The position numbers and the translations under genes are program-made. Below are positions 26,817 to 40,198 of a DNA stretch of 64,000 nucleotides, in pieces; position 1 is the stretch's first letter; each line of letters starts with the position of its first letter. Origin of the DNA: Arctopsyche grandis (lineage: Eukaryota; Arthropoda; Insecta; Trichoptera; Hydropsychidae); assembly GCF_051622035.1 (NCBI RefSeq), contig NC_135360.1:12762001-12826000 (forward strand), given 5' to 3'. The notes below the pieces were generated by a model that did no database searches, was not told where the DNA came from, and worked only from the letters and a program-made list of their open reading frames with translations.

Positions 26817-27469
26817 ACATATATCGAAAAAAAATGTTTGTCAATGTGTACGTAGACGATTTATTTTTGTAAATGAAAAATCAACCTAATGAGCTATCTT
26901 TTTCATTTTTGTAATTTTATATACAGCTTGAGCCTAATGTGTGAGGCAAATACGTATTACATACATATGTATAATTTATCTCTTGTAACTTATTATATAT
27001 CATCATGTCTCATCAGGACTGTCAAATTTTAATCCGATGGAATATTTTTATCTAAAAAATCGTTATTTTTTTTGATTAAATTTGATCGATTTGGATCTAT
27101 TGATTGAATTCGATTGATTTGAATCAAAACTTCAGTTTAATTGATTTATATATAAATTTTTATTCCGATAATGAAAATCGTTTTTTGGAATCAATAATCA
27201 TGTTATGTAGATATCAAACATACAATTGTAATTTAAACTTTATTAATATACATATAATTACTTGTAATATTCAATGTTATATTCATGTATGTGTATTTGT
27301 AGACTGTATATGTTTTCTGTATTTTTAAAAGCCTTTTTATAGGACACAAATAAATAAATTAATATATTAATGAATGTTTACCTCATTGACCAATACACTT
27401 TTATCAATTGTCAATACCAACTACAAACATACATTGAATTAAAAATTAAATGACAAGTCTTCGTATTAT
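26817..27469. other. Intergenic DNA between GST-B and GST-C
   Basis: AT-rich; nothing recognised. The GST-C polyadenylation signal candidate (AATAAA on the minus strand) is at 27475-27470. Confidence 0.45.
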
Positions 27470-27486
27470 TTTATTTAATTTTCAAT

Positions 27487-30400
27487 TTACATAGTGGTGA
27501 AAGGCCTCTTTTCGAGATAATTCTGCACGGTGTTTGTTTCTTGGATGATCCTCTTGATATGGGTTAAATTTGGGTACGATCCTAAAATTTCATTCTTCAA
27601 CCTAGTTTCCAAGGTGTCTATCCAACCAGCGAAGTAAACGTCAGCCCATGTAGCCTTGATAAAAACGAAAATATCAAATCAATACAGTTACGTAATTAAA
27701 TTAATAAGAATTGTTTGGAATTTAAAGAATATTTACCTGACTTCCGTAAAAGAATCCTTCAGCCGCAATGGCATTAAACTTTTGCAAAAATATTGGAAGT
27801 AGTTCATTTTCGAACTTAGCGATTTCAGTTGTATCTGGTGGAGGAATGCTTCCTCTGGCGAAAATTTCAGCTGGAGTTTGAGACCCAAGAAGAGCCTTGG
27901 ACAATTCTGAAAATACCATATTATACAAAAAATATACCCACATATACCTTAAATTTTAAAAAATCATTGGATTTTAACTTACTCGATTGCAAGTCTGCCA
28001 TATGATCGACAAGAGCGTCTAGTTGTGCATTGTGGAGATCGTCCTTTCCCGACAGATTGAACTTCTTACCCAAATATCTGGCGATTGCGACCGATTGAGT
28101 CAAAACGAACGCATCCCCCGTGTCCAAGACTGGTAATTGGCCGAAGGGTTTGTCTGTAATCATACATAACACAATTTAATGATACGCATATATGTAGGTA
28201 TGAAAATAAAAATATTTTAGATCGATAAGCGAGTGTGACGTTCACACAAAACAAACACGAAGTGCTTAAAATTAGAATTCTCCAACAGCTACGAGCATTT
28301 CACCTCTACTGCCAGACTTGCTTGGACGTTTGTAGACAGGTTTGAATTTGATTCATACAACATATTAAGTTAATTAGACCCAACTACAAAAATTATAATA
28401 AAAATTCAAAATTAATTCAATACACAATAGAACTATCGATTTAGACGCCTCGTATAGAAAAACGTCTCTTAGAAACACAATTTGTACATTTCCATCACAA
28501 AATGGTAGTAAAAATCAATATATTTTCCCTTTTACATACATACATATACGAGTACATATGTTATTCAATCTAAATTTACGATGCACAGTTATGTATGGTT
28601 TTAAACACTCTTCATAATTTCAATCAAAATTACCTTACAAACAATTAGTTCAGACTGTGAATTAGAATGTTATAAATTAAGCTTTTCAAATTTAATAAAA
28701 ACGAAAACTTTTTTCGATGAGAGAAAAAATTATTAAATTGAATTTTAGCTATCTTCTATCTATCGAAGTATCTTCATCTTCTGTGCGTATAGAGATTGGT
28801 AAATATTTATTGAATTATGTACATACTACGTTAACATGTGCATAATACTTAGGGTGACCATACGTCCCGTTTTGGCCCGGACAGTTCCGTTTTTCCGTGC
28901 TTTGCGTTCATCCCGTCGTATTCGTAAAATTATTTGATTTGTCCCGTTTTGTCCGTCACTGATCCACAGAAAATGTTATTATACTAAGTTATTATATTAG
29001 AATAATGTTATTATACTTCCATATTTTACCAAATCAATATGTTTCCCAAAAACAAATATTATTACATAAATATACATTTATATACAATGTATTCATATTA
29101 TAGTAAAATTTAAATTAAAAATTATAATATGATGTAACGTGATTCATTTTACATGTTTCTAAAAAAAATTGCTTCTTTTGATCATAAATATTATAAAATA
29201 ACTGTAAAATACAAAATTATATTATGTTTATTTTTTTATATTGTTACATTTTCTTCTTTTAAAGAAATGTACATACATACGCTCTGATAAAAATTATAGT
29301 ACGTAATAAAAGAAGAAATCAAAATTTTCACTTGCACGTAATCTATTTAGAAAATTTATTGTTATTTTATTTTTTGTTAATTTTACAATGTTTCAGAAAA
29401 AGTATAGTATTATATTTTTTTTATCGTGTTTCTATATTCCTTGTACACAAAAATTTTACATTCTGAAAATAAATTATAATTCTTTGACAATTATTTGAAA
29501 TTTGAGGGAAAATTTATAAAAATTTTAGACGTATGTACAACAATTTTTTTTATTTGCGGAGAGGAGGAGACAATTTTTAGCGGAGTGTCCCATTTTAAGT
29601 CCTGGGTAATGTGATCACCCTAATAATACTAAATATGTACATATGTAGGTATATATACATACATATATTAATGATCGTTGCCCCACGAAATAGTCATATT
29701 GTGATAAATGTATTTATCATCTACATGTGAAATGCGAAAATGTACATAGATGATTTGTTATTTAAAAAAAAATCATAATATTCGTATAATTAATTTTCAA
29801 TGTGAATAAATTCCTCTCAATTTAATGATTAGAAACACATTACATTTCAGAAGAAGAAAAAACTAAATATGGCCGATTCCACTTACAAACTAATCTACTT
29901 CGACATAAGAGGCATGGCCGAATGCATTCGGTACATGTTTGCTTATTTTGATGTCGAATTTGAAGACTCGAGGATTGCTCGCGAAGATTGGCCTGCCATA
30001 AAAGAACGTACGATGCATATGTCAATTAATTCCCATACAATGTAGTTGACAATCCAATTTATTACATCAACGATTTGTAGAGCAACCCTTTGGCAAAATT
30101 CCCGTATTGGAAGTGGACGAAAAGCAGTTGTCCCAATCGGTGGCCATCTGCAGGTATTTGGGAAAACGCTTCGGGCTGACGACCGACGATCCGTTCAAAG
30201 ACGCTCTGCTCGAAGCCGTCGTGGACAACATGAGAGACGTTCAAATAAGTCAGTATATTTTTCAATGCAAATTTAAAACACCCTTATTAATTCAGCGTTA
30301 TATAATTTTGTGTCTTTATTCTTAGAGTTGTCTGGGGAATTTTTAAAGAAGACTCCGGAGGCCAGAGAAGAGGCCGAAACTGCGTTCACGTACACGTACT

Positions 30401-32648
30401 CTAAACTAGAACCCCTAGCTGCGGATGGCTTCTTTTATGGATCCGAGGTAGTTGCCAATGTTCGTTTCCGTTCACGAACGTGGTATAAAATATATTCCGA
30501 TTCGAATGCACTATATTGTGTCGTAAAATATCGCGAAAATCCTATGAAAATCCAATTGCATATTCATTCCGCACTTTGCCGACGTTAAAACGTTCCAATT
30601 GAAGTATTGATGAAACGCATTCAAATAAAATATATGTATGAAAAAACATACATATTTACATCTACTTGCAATTTAAATTCGATTCGTTGATGTTTTTGGT
30701 CGTGTGGCGAATAAAAACAAATATTTCAACACAGACTGTAAAAAAGTTGAGATAAACTGAATAGTACAGTAATATATCATTTTGATAACGTATTTTATTA
30801 GGAAAATGCGCAATAAAAAGAATATGGGGTAAAAAAAATATTAGATTAGATATTAAAAATAAGACTAATTTGATTAAAAAATAATACATGTAAAAAGCAC
30901 GAAGCATTAAAATTTCATTGCATATACTTTTATATTACTTTCATTTTTAATTCTTCAAATAATGACCTTATTTAAAGATTCATTCTATCGTTAAGATTAT
31001 TTAGAGCTACTTTACTGTGAAACACAAAAAGGCCACAATATTATTCATCCTCCAATAAGATTTCAAGAAGAATATAAAATATGAACAGCCTAAAATAAAT
31101 TTTCGTATCTTGAATGGGGGCAATATATTTTGCTTCAATTAATGGAATTTAATTAAATATATATTCAAGATAACATTAAATTCTAGTAAAAAAAATCTCG
31201 AGTTCGAATTTTCGCATGATCATAAAACTTAATCTGTTGTTACTACGTACATTTGTATGATAGATAAAGTAAAAATAGAAAGCTTAATAATTTCTGAATT
31301 ATTTTAATTCAATACTTGAATTTTATAACCGCTTAACACAAAGAGTATCAAAAACGTTCTTTGTATAATACATGTATAAATAATTAATATCTTCCAATTT
31401 TTAATGTCGTATTATTAGTAATACATGCATGTATATTTTATGATAAGTTCGTAAAAAATTATATTAGAATATTGAATATGTGAAAGTGTATTATGAATAA
31501 TCAATACTTATGGATTTTTTTTATTTTTAGCCCACGTGGGTTGACGTGTATTTTGCCGGAATGTTGGACACCATCACGTGGTATAAGCCGGACATTCTGA
31601 AACCTTATCCTAATCTAATGGCTTTGTGTGAAAAAATCAGAGAGAAAGAAAGCCTCAAGACTTATCTCGAAAATAGACCGGAAAAGGAGTGACTTCATAT
31701 TTTCGCATAATCACAAAAATATTACAGCACATACATATGTAGATAACACTAAGATGTAACATAGAACATGTTGTACTGATTAAAATGTGATTTCTTTTCG
31801 ATTCATTGGTTTTCATTCGATAAAATAACCTATTAAGTGTTTCAGCAAAATGTAAAACAACTGATATATATATATTTTTTTTTTCATACCAGGAAGGCAT
31901 TACAGGTAAACCCCAATGCGCCTTCCTGGCCAAATTACAAACAATACAGCATTTTTTATTATATATGTCGTTAAATTACGAGACACTGACTTAAACTCGA
32001 CAATTAACGAGACATCTATGAATTGTACATACATTTTTATTTTAATATTTACATTAATCATACTCAAATAGTGGTGACATAGTGGGTAGGAAGGATTTTT
32101 AGAAAATTTGTAATCGGGAATCGTTTCAACAATGAAATCAGGGAAAATTGGCAAACTCTGATAAGAAACGATCAACCAGGAGTCACAAATCCTGGTCTGA
32201 CCAGCAGCATTACAGATATAATCAGAAAAATTCTTTTCAATCGAGGTCAGCTCAAGGGATCGAACTCGGCGCCTCTCAGTGTTAAGCAGAAGCTTAACGA
32301 CCGAGCCACGCTGCTGGCTAATTAGTTCACTGTGCTACTTTTATATTAGATCTGAGGATTTAATATCACACTGAAATGAAACTAACTGATAATAAAAGGT
32401 GTCTGTTGATTTATCAACGCATATTTTCAAACGTAGACTTACTACTATAGATAAATCAATTGATAATATATTGACATTAATACTAAAAATGATAAAAAAA
32501 ATAATCCAATAATCTACTGTTGTACTAAATAATGTATCTTACCAAATATATATTCAATCCAAGTTAATAACTCGATCCATTTACTATGAAAATCATACAA
32601 ATACATACATACATACATAAATCATGACCAACCCATGGCTTTATCTAC

Positions 32649-32695
<47 letters not shown>

Positions 32696-33422
32696 GGAAT
32701 ATATAATAATACATACATATGTACATAAGTGTCGTAAGCAAAATGCGGTAATGACGCATACATGCCGACTGAAAACGTACTGGACCTAATGTAGGGAAAA
32801 TCACACATTTTGAAATATAAGACAAAAGTTCTACTTCTGGTTATCAGATTTTGTTCAAAATTTTCTTATTACTTTATATTACTATAAGGATTATATGCAT
32901 GAAATACCAAGAAGATATAAATAATTTAAAAGGTATAAATAAAATAATGAAATATTGTTTTAAAAAAAATAATACTTCTGGCTTACGAATTGCATTCAAA
33001 ACCTATCAGTTAGAACATACATACATAAAAAATATAAATATAAATTTTTAAATTAAGACGTTCAGTTTTGTGGATCGCAGCATTTTTGTCTTTACTAAGA
33101 GGAAGAAATCGCATTTTAAGTTTACCAAACTTGTTTTTTTTTATTTACATGATATATGTATGTAGATGCAAAAATTATACTAGAATTTTCTTGAATCTTT
33201 GTATGTAGAACAAGAGTTAAAGACTATTTTATATAATATAAAACCCCAAAAGGTTTTGCATCAAAATATTAAAACATAAAATTTCGTACCTGCTTTCATT
33301 TTTGGCCAGGCGTCCTTTTCTACCCTTTCATCTTCAAACTCCACTCCAGCATAAGCGAAGAGGTATCTGATGGGTTCCGATACTCCTTTAACGTTGAAGT
33401 AAGTCAACTTGTACTGAGCCAT
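27487..33422 (-). CDS. Sigma-class glutathione S-transferase (GST-C), host of nested GST-D
   Basis: Minus-strand exons 33422-33290, 28153-27983, 27906-27737 and 27654-27487 join in phases 1, 1, 0 to 213 residues. Catalytic Tyr8 ([10 protein letters not shown]), cis-Pro in [10 protein letters not shown] and the [11 protein letters not shown] motif are intact, so activity is expected. It is the most divergent of the four complete enzymes: two residues shorter at the N-terminus, one residue inserted near DTGDAFVL, and exon 3 is 48 bp longer, adding 16 residues around [12 protein letters not shown]. The first intron (33289-28154, about 5.1 kb) contains the whole of GST-D on the other strand. A UTR intron is likely (donor GTATGT at 33609, acceptor TTGTACAG at 33468). 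AATAAA lies 12 bp past the stop. Confidence 0.92.
28850..29622. mobile_element. Non-autonomous hAT element with 8-bp target duplication
   Basis: The ends TAGGGTGACCA and TGATCACCCTA are inverted repeats, and the exact 8-base duplication ATAATACT flanks them at 28842-28849 and 29623-29630, as hAT transposases generate. The subterminal part (TACGTCCCGTTTTGGCCCGG) resembles the 5' end of the broken hAT at 2386. The roughly 750-bp interior is AT-rich without a transposase. It is inserted in GST-C intron 1, just upstream of GST-D. Confidence 0.85.
29869..31692 (+). CDS. Sigma-class glutathione S-transferase (GST-D), nested in GST-C intron
   Basis: Exons 29869-30007, 30081-30248, 30326-30447 and 31531-31692 join in phases 1, 1, 0 to 196 residues. 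The first three exon lengths equal those of GST-A and GST-B; the last is 12 bp shorter and ends RPEKE without the His-rich tail. Catalytic Tyr10 (KLIYFDIRG), cis-Pro in FGKIPVLEV and [11 protein letters not shown] are present, so it should be active. Intron 3 is expanded to 1.08 kb. An acceptor (TTTCAG, 29850) lies 18 bp before the ATG, implying a 5' UTR exon upstream, perhaps within or beyond the hAT element. ATTAAA at about 31780 may end the transcript. The whole gene lies inside intron 1 of the opposite-strand GST-C. Confidence 0.93.
31195..31276 (+). repeat. Short dispersed repeat, copy 1
   Basis: TCGAGTTCGAATTTTCGCAT, GATCATAAAACTT and ATAGATAAAGTA recur in the same order at 51588-51670. 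It lies in GST-D intron 3; type unknown. Confidence 0.45.
31889..32318 (-). repeat. tRNA-derived SINE, full length
   Basis: A complete reverse copy from the 3' end (CCAGGAAGGC...AACCCCAATGCGCCTTCC) to the tRNA-like head (GGGATCGAACTCGGCGCCTC, the complement of the B box, and CGACCGAGCCACGCTGCTGG). The head is the cleanest in the window, so this may be a young insertion. It sits about 200 bp after the GST-D stop, inside GST-C intron 1. Confidence 0.85.
32319..33289. other. Remaining 5' part of GST-C intron 1
   Basis: AT-rich, with a (TA)n tract at 32651-32693; no exon seen. Confidence 0.5.
32651..32693. repeat. (TA)n microsatellite
   Basis: About 21 TA units, followed by GGGGAATATA. Confidence 0.9.
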
Positions 33423-33610
33423 TTTGATAATTTAAATTGGAGCGGCAGTTGAAGTTTCACGTCCAAGCTGTACAAAAAACCACTAAGGAATGATAAGATT
33501 TGAACAATTTATAACAATATAATATACAGCACTTCATCACACACACTGTAATCCAAACTGATAATAAATCAACTCATCGTTATACGTCGAAAACTTAAAA
33601 CAAACATACC

Positions 33611-36498
33611 ATATTGTAAAAATTAAAATTATTGTATAATATAAATAAAAATGGGAACTCTTTCTGGAACGGGAAAAATCCTAATTTAATTTAAATCAAA
33701 TGAATCATAATATACCACAAATAAAACCACCAAAACCTACAAATACTGTATAAGTCGGCGTCCAAAGTATATAAAAAAATCAATCACGCAAATTTTTACC
33801 AGATTAAAATCCACTTAATAAAAAATTTAATTAAATAAAAAAAATTCGCCTTTTTAATCATCATTTGAACAAAATTTTTGATACGTGAGTGTGCCATGAT
33901 TTTCCGAAAAAACGAAATTCTCGAAAATTAACAGATACCTATCGATTTTCTGCGATACAGTTTGCTGTTCACTTGAAACGATAACAATATCTGATTAAAA
34001 CAAACCCGAATTGATAAAAACTACTTTCAATGATGTTTTTCTAAGGTGTACTTTGCACTAAAATCATAATAAATGTAAGTTAAAATTTGAGCAAAATATT
34101 TCTCCGCCACTTTTCCTTCTCCCGAGTCAAAGTAAAGATTTCGCCCGGATGAAAACTATACAAAAGCACATTCAATGGATGTTCAAATATTTACATTGAA
34201 AAGGGGAAAACCTTCCTCATCCCCCTGTCACCCTCCCCAGCCGTCACTAGACAACATACGATATCTTCCTCTGATCTATTCAAATCGTTTACGTCCAAAC
34301 AAATGTTGACTTTATACTTCAACAGTACCAGAGAATACATAGACTTAGTCGAAATTAACCGTGGTTTTCAATTATTTTTCACGAAAATTCACATTAAAGA
34401 AATGATTTGATTCATGAAACTTATTTTACAAACATTAAACTTGATTCACTTTCATAAAAATGTTAAAAAACAGTAAGTTAATAAATTAAATCCACGCATT
34501 AACTATCCAGATTATTTTTTGAATAGAATATGTATGCGATTTGTTTTAAAGATTACATATGTACATAGCTATTAAAAATCGTAATCACCTTGTTTAACAT
34601 AACTCGTAATGAAGTTTTAAAACATGAACTCGGATACTATAAAAAATCTGTATAATATATGTATATGTATACATAATATAATACTCATGGCCCAAACTTG
34701 AACATGTGTAATTGTTGTATATTCCTTTACTTAAAAAGTTTTCTATTCTACTAATTCATAAAGTTGAATCAAATCAAAGCACAAATCTACATTTTTATTT
34801 TCCCCAAAAATAGTCTTCTACCATGTTTTGCATTAGGAAGCCGAACCTCAAACAAACCAACACAAAAGAACCATTTATACAACGACTTTAGGGGCATATT
34901 TCTAAGCCCAAAAAAAATTACATACATTCATATATACCCAGCATTATTCCTCGAGTGATTCTGAATATTCAAAGGGCTAAATCTTCTCTTAAAACTTGGC
35001 CGTACATATGTATATCTTGTGCAATATCCAACTAACTCAAAACAACCATATATTCTTATAAAATAAATTAAATAAAATCAGAAACAATATTATATCTTTC
35101 TCATACATCTATATATACTATCATACTATCATTAATCTTTAAATTTCATCTCCATGCCTATCGATATGCAGTGTTTTTTTTTCACTAAAATTTATTTTAC
35201 TTATTATAATGGTTAGGTTATGTAAACTATGTATGCATATTGAAGCCTTCATGTATGTAAGTGACGAATAATTATAAAAAAAATTAAGGAAACTAAAATA
35301 CACGTTTTTTTTATATTAGAAGGTTTTTTATTGCTTACAAAATATTTTCACAATACATCCTATGTAAGTCTTTTCTAATAGCGTCAGTGAAATCTAGGCT
35401 TTGGCTTAGAATATCATTGAATCAGTATATAAGAGTATCTATTTGATTAAGAGTATGAGTATATAAGAGTATCAGTGATCTAGGCTTTGCCTAAGAATCA
35501 CAATATATATGTATGTACATCTGCGGAACTTTTACTTTAACATACCGGGCTCGAAAGAAAAATTTTCACGAATGGTAGAGCTCGATAATTTTCAAAACAT
35601 GACATTTTGTCACCTGAGGTAAAAAGAAAAATTTGCGCCTCTATATGATTTCATTTTTTACTTTCAATAAATATTTCTTAATCAGAAATACAATATTATC
35701 CTTATTATATATTCTTACAAGCGTGCGCCACAACCGAAATTTTTTTTCGAATGTTTGAGAAAACCCGGGGGAAGAATATGAGCTATTGCTTATAGGCCAC
35801 TGTTCGAAGAAGAGTATTTTCAAAAGTCTTCATATATACATATGTATATATGTATTCATTTATGACCTTTTAATGAGTCAGAGTTTCTCAAATTAATCAT
35901 TACTGATTTACTTGATACGTTCGCTAAATTCAAATTTTCGCATCAGAGAGACATGCAAAACTGAACGATTTACGATAAGGTACGAAAATATTGGATTTTT
36001 CACTTGAGGGAGAGCTACGTTTCTTGCACCATTTTGAGCCCTGGTAACATGTATGTATGTATATGAAAATAAAATACCTAGATTACGTGTTATGTAGAAC
36101 AAACTGAAAAATATCATCAAAAATACTAACATATTCCTTGTACTGAAAATAAATGGACCATAGTGACGGCATCCATTCATTTTTCTTTTGGCGCAAAGGC
36201 GAACGGGACTGAGGAAAGGGAGGGAGCATGATGGCGAAGGATTTGAGTGTGACTTTGGCGACTTTCACGCTTTTGCATAAAGGAGTGTGACGTCGCCCTT
36301 GGTGATATAATGATATCGGAGCGATCTGTCATCAGAGGTGGTGAAAAATGTCCGACGCGGAGTGAAAACGGCAAAGAGAATGGAAAAGGCACAACGGCGT
36401 GCACTGAATGGCCACCCCCGTGAAATGGTGGGAATTTGTCAGGCAGGACGCGCGAGATCTCACCCCGATAAGAGCCCTTTTGTATTCTCTTCTACCAC

Positions 36499-36530
<32 letters not shown>

Positions 36531-37859
36531 CTTCTCCTACTCCTTTTTTTCCTCTTTTGCTTTCTCCGAATGTGTATGCGAATATTTAGGTGTGTGGGTG
36601 TGTGTGTGTGTTATTTCGCGGGGATCACTTGCCTTTGTGCCGGGGTCAACCTGTGGGCTTAACCCGAAAAGGGTGCGACCGCATCAAAGAGACCCAATCT
36701 GTATCTGGTCTTATTAAACCCCATTGTCGGCGTTGACGTTGACACATATGATATGCCGCAAAGTTGCGGCGTTGAATTCCCTTTAAAACTAACCCACCTG
36801 AAGCACTTGACAACTTTGTAATATAATCTTTTGAGAAGCGGTGTGTTTAATTTAACGGCGACGATTACGATATTAGAACTTTGCTTGGAATGTGGAATAT
36901 CTGGTAAAATAATTTGATACAAATACGAGAATCTCAGATGTTATCAATCGAAGAAAAATATTACAATGTACTGTGTATGGAATCTTACATATGCACATGC
37001 ATTGAGCGCTTTCGTTGTATTATATTTATGTTTCATGTTAGCACAAAAAATTGATGCAATGCGCAATTTTATAGATACTTCATTAAACAAACGGCTGTCA
37101 ATAATGATAAGATTAAAATCTCGAAAGATACATCATAACATTGATATTTTAATCTGACGTGTCGGTCAAATAGTAGAACACATACATATTATAGATATAA
37201 TATATTTAAAATTTATTCCATCTAGAGAATAAACACAGATTACCTAAGCACCGTCTGCTTTATATCGTCGACTTTAAAGAGTACCTACTTTAAAGATTAT
37301 GTACTAAATATATTATGAACATACATATGTATATAAGAATTGTAAATAGAATTTTGCACATTTTTTCCTATTATGCTGTACAATAACATTAAAATAAGAT
37401 AATACTATAAATAATATCGGAAAAAAAACTTGTAAAATAGAAAATAATCAGTAAATCAGTAGTTATTACATATGTATACATATGTAATATACATAAGATG
37501 TATTGTGAACATAATTTATAAACAATAAAAAGCATTTCAAAATAAATAATAAAAAATCATCTATAGTCTAGATGGTTTTTTTTTTTATTTTCTCTAGATT
37601 CTAGAGAATCATTGGTGGTAATGTACCAAATATTTGCATCATCCACGAAGCTGACCACCTGCCTCGGCTATCGTCCGACTTATACATACATATAATATAA
37701 GTCGAAGGTTTCACATTTGGATTCTGCTATCCTTTTTTCCCTATCCATAAAAGGGAATATGAAGGTGAATGAAGATCCGTCCAGACTAGGCAAAGACGGA
37801 ACATGGACTTGAAAATATATTTTTATTAGAATTTTGATCTAGTATGACTATGTGTGTAT
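33611..37859. other. Gene-free stretch between GST-C and GST-E
   Basis: No coding exon was recognised. Contents: AT-rich DNA, a partial local duplication at 35390-35490 (CTAGGCTTTG and ATATAAGAGTATC units twice), and a CpG-richer block at 36170-36730 with a TTC microsatellite. Open frames in that block are low-complexity. Confidence 0.4.
36501..36533. repeat. (TTC)n microsatellite
   Basis: About ten uninterrupted CTT/TTC units in a locally CpG-rich block. They produce artefactual poly-Ser and poly-Leu frames. Confidence 0.9.
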
Positions 37860-37865
37860 GTATAA

Positions 37866-38104
37866 GTTACAGTTGAAGTGTATTTTTCAGTTGTAATATA
37901 TTTTGACTAGTTAGAATATATTCCATCTCACATACGTAAGTTGATTCATATGGCGAATTACATTCCAACTGGAAAAAAAAATACATTGCTGAAATTATAT
38001 TTGCTTGAAGAGATATAATTTACTAGTAGAATTGTATTCGAATAAGAATGACCTAAAACGCCAGCTGGTATATATTACAACTGAAAATACACTTCGACTG
38101 TAAC
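37866..38104. mobile_element. MITE, GTTACAGTYGAAGTG family, copy 1
   Basis: About 240 bp with inverted ends of about 35 bp: left GTTACAGTTGAAGTGTATTT, right ATACACTTCGACTGTAAC. The interior TGACCTAAAACGCCAGCTGG recurs inverted in the copy within GST-E intron 2. No coding capacity. Confidence 0.75.
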
Positions 38105-40102
38105 ATATGTACATACATACATATACATATGTATATACTAATTTGTCTCATCCGAACGGACCTTCATTATTATATTATATATAATTTGATAGAAAATTTC
38201 TTAAATATATTTATTAAAGATCAACATTGAGAATTGAAATTGATATCTGTGCTGTTTGATTGAAATTTCACTGTACTGAGTTTTTCATTAAGCCTATTTA
38301 TTAAATTAATAACGATATTTTTACCGTCGTATTCTTAATATTACATTTATAAATGGATATGATTGCTTTTACATCGATTTACATTTAGTCGAAAACGTTC
38401 GGACGAAATCTCTCAAGAAAATCGGATTTAAGTTTCACGATGTCAACACAATTTCTCAAAGTTCAAAGGTGGATTATTTTCTTAGAACAATATTTTATTA
38501 AGGCTTGTATTTCTTCATTATGAACGGATGATCGAATGAACAGAGAGGGAGAGAAAGAGAGATAGAGAGAGAAAGAGATATTGAATTTCAGATTATGGCG
38601 TCGAAAATCGACAGTTTAATTAAGAGCTGAGTGCGTTTTAACAAAAACGACACAACACAACGCTCCGATAAATAATACAACCTTACATCAATATTAAAAC
38701 TTTATACTCTACTTATTACTAGCCAGCTTCTCTCAGATGAAAGATAAAAAAACCTATTAAGGGCCCTTCTAAAACCCGTCTTCGGTCTATGTACTGAATA
38801 TTAAAGGTAAACATATAAACAGTTATCAAATTCATTTATTTTTTTAGGGCAATAAAAACTAAAATAATTCATAATGAATATTGGATGACAATTGAATTGT
38901 TTCAAAGGTCTATAATAATATTTTCACAAAAAATTACAAATACGAACTAAATGTATCAGTATTTATTTCTTGTAAAAACTGTCTCATTTTTATTTTATCG
39001 TTAATTTCAGTCTGAGCGATAACGTATACCAATAATATATCAAAAATTGTTCATTTTGTCACGGGACATTCTCAAAATTAATGTCAAATTTAAAGAAAGA
39101 CGCCGAATCGCAATTTTATCTTATCATATTCTGTTTATCTCAAAATATATACTCCATAAATTGATAAAACTAAAAAAATATTTAACGTTGTTGAATTCAT
39201 TGTTTAATACCAATGAAATAGACTCCATATATAATATAACATCCGATAATTAGTTTTTGCTATTCTGTGTAATCGATAACAATGCAACAAATTTGCAACA
39301 ATTATTCTTATGCAGGTAGATCAAACATAAATCCAAAAGTATGAACGTTACATATTATAATTTTAACGACATCTTAAGATTAATGACAAAAACTTTATAG
39401 TACTTAATAGTACATAATACACACACACACACATATTCATACAAAAATATAACTAAAATATTATATCATATAAAGATATGTAGTTTGAATAAAATCATGG
39501 CGATACATATTTTATACTAATTATTCACAAAAACCAAGTTCACATTAAATATTCATAACATCATGGACCGCTTCATGCATTTTAAATGCACATTGCACTG
39601 AGTCAACGAACACATGTATATACCATATGTACATATGTATATATACATAGTAACGAGACACGAAACTAAATATGTATTTACCACTTGAATACTTCGTTTC
39701 TAAAAAAGAATATGCGATCCATTCATTTTTAATATTCTTTTTTCTACTTCAAAGGCAATTTTCTACTTAACGAACACTTACATATATATGTACATACGTA
39801 GTTTCCACAGTGATGAGAAGAAAAGCCTCCAACCCCATACCGAGAAAAGGATATTAAGATGTTTGATCGTCCTGTCACTGCAGGATATGCCAACGTCGGT
39901 TAACCGCATCCGTGTCGTTGACAGTTTAACTATTAATTTAACTGCTTTACTCAGCAACCCGACTCATTTGATTTTGTTTTGTTTTGTTTAATATAAGCTC
40001 AAACGACAAATTAATATATAATACAACAATACGTTACACAAAATTAAGATAACCCGCGGTTTGTTTTCGAGCTGGTCTGTTAATAAAGATTAAATTGCCT
40101 CA
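38105..40102. other. Intergenic DNA upstream of GST-E
   Basis: AT-rich, with a purine-rich GAGA tract at 38541-38582. A possible non-coding exon of GST-E ends at 40103 with the donor GTAAGC. Confidence 0.35.
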
Positions 40103-40198
40103 GGTAAGCGCACAAAATTCAAATTTTTCGTCTGATGTGTCAAAAAAACACAACCGACCTCAGTTTTAATTGAACTGTCGGTCACAAAACATCTCAGC

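Noticed and set aside
30448-30588. Read-through extension of GST-D exon 3
   Set aside because: The frame continues past a good donor but loses GST similarity; the real last exon is at 31531-31692.
36338-36662. Poly-Ser / poly-Leu open frames
   Set aside because: Produced by the (TTC)n microsatellite.
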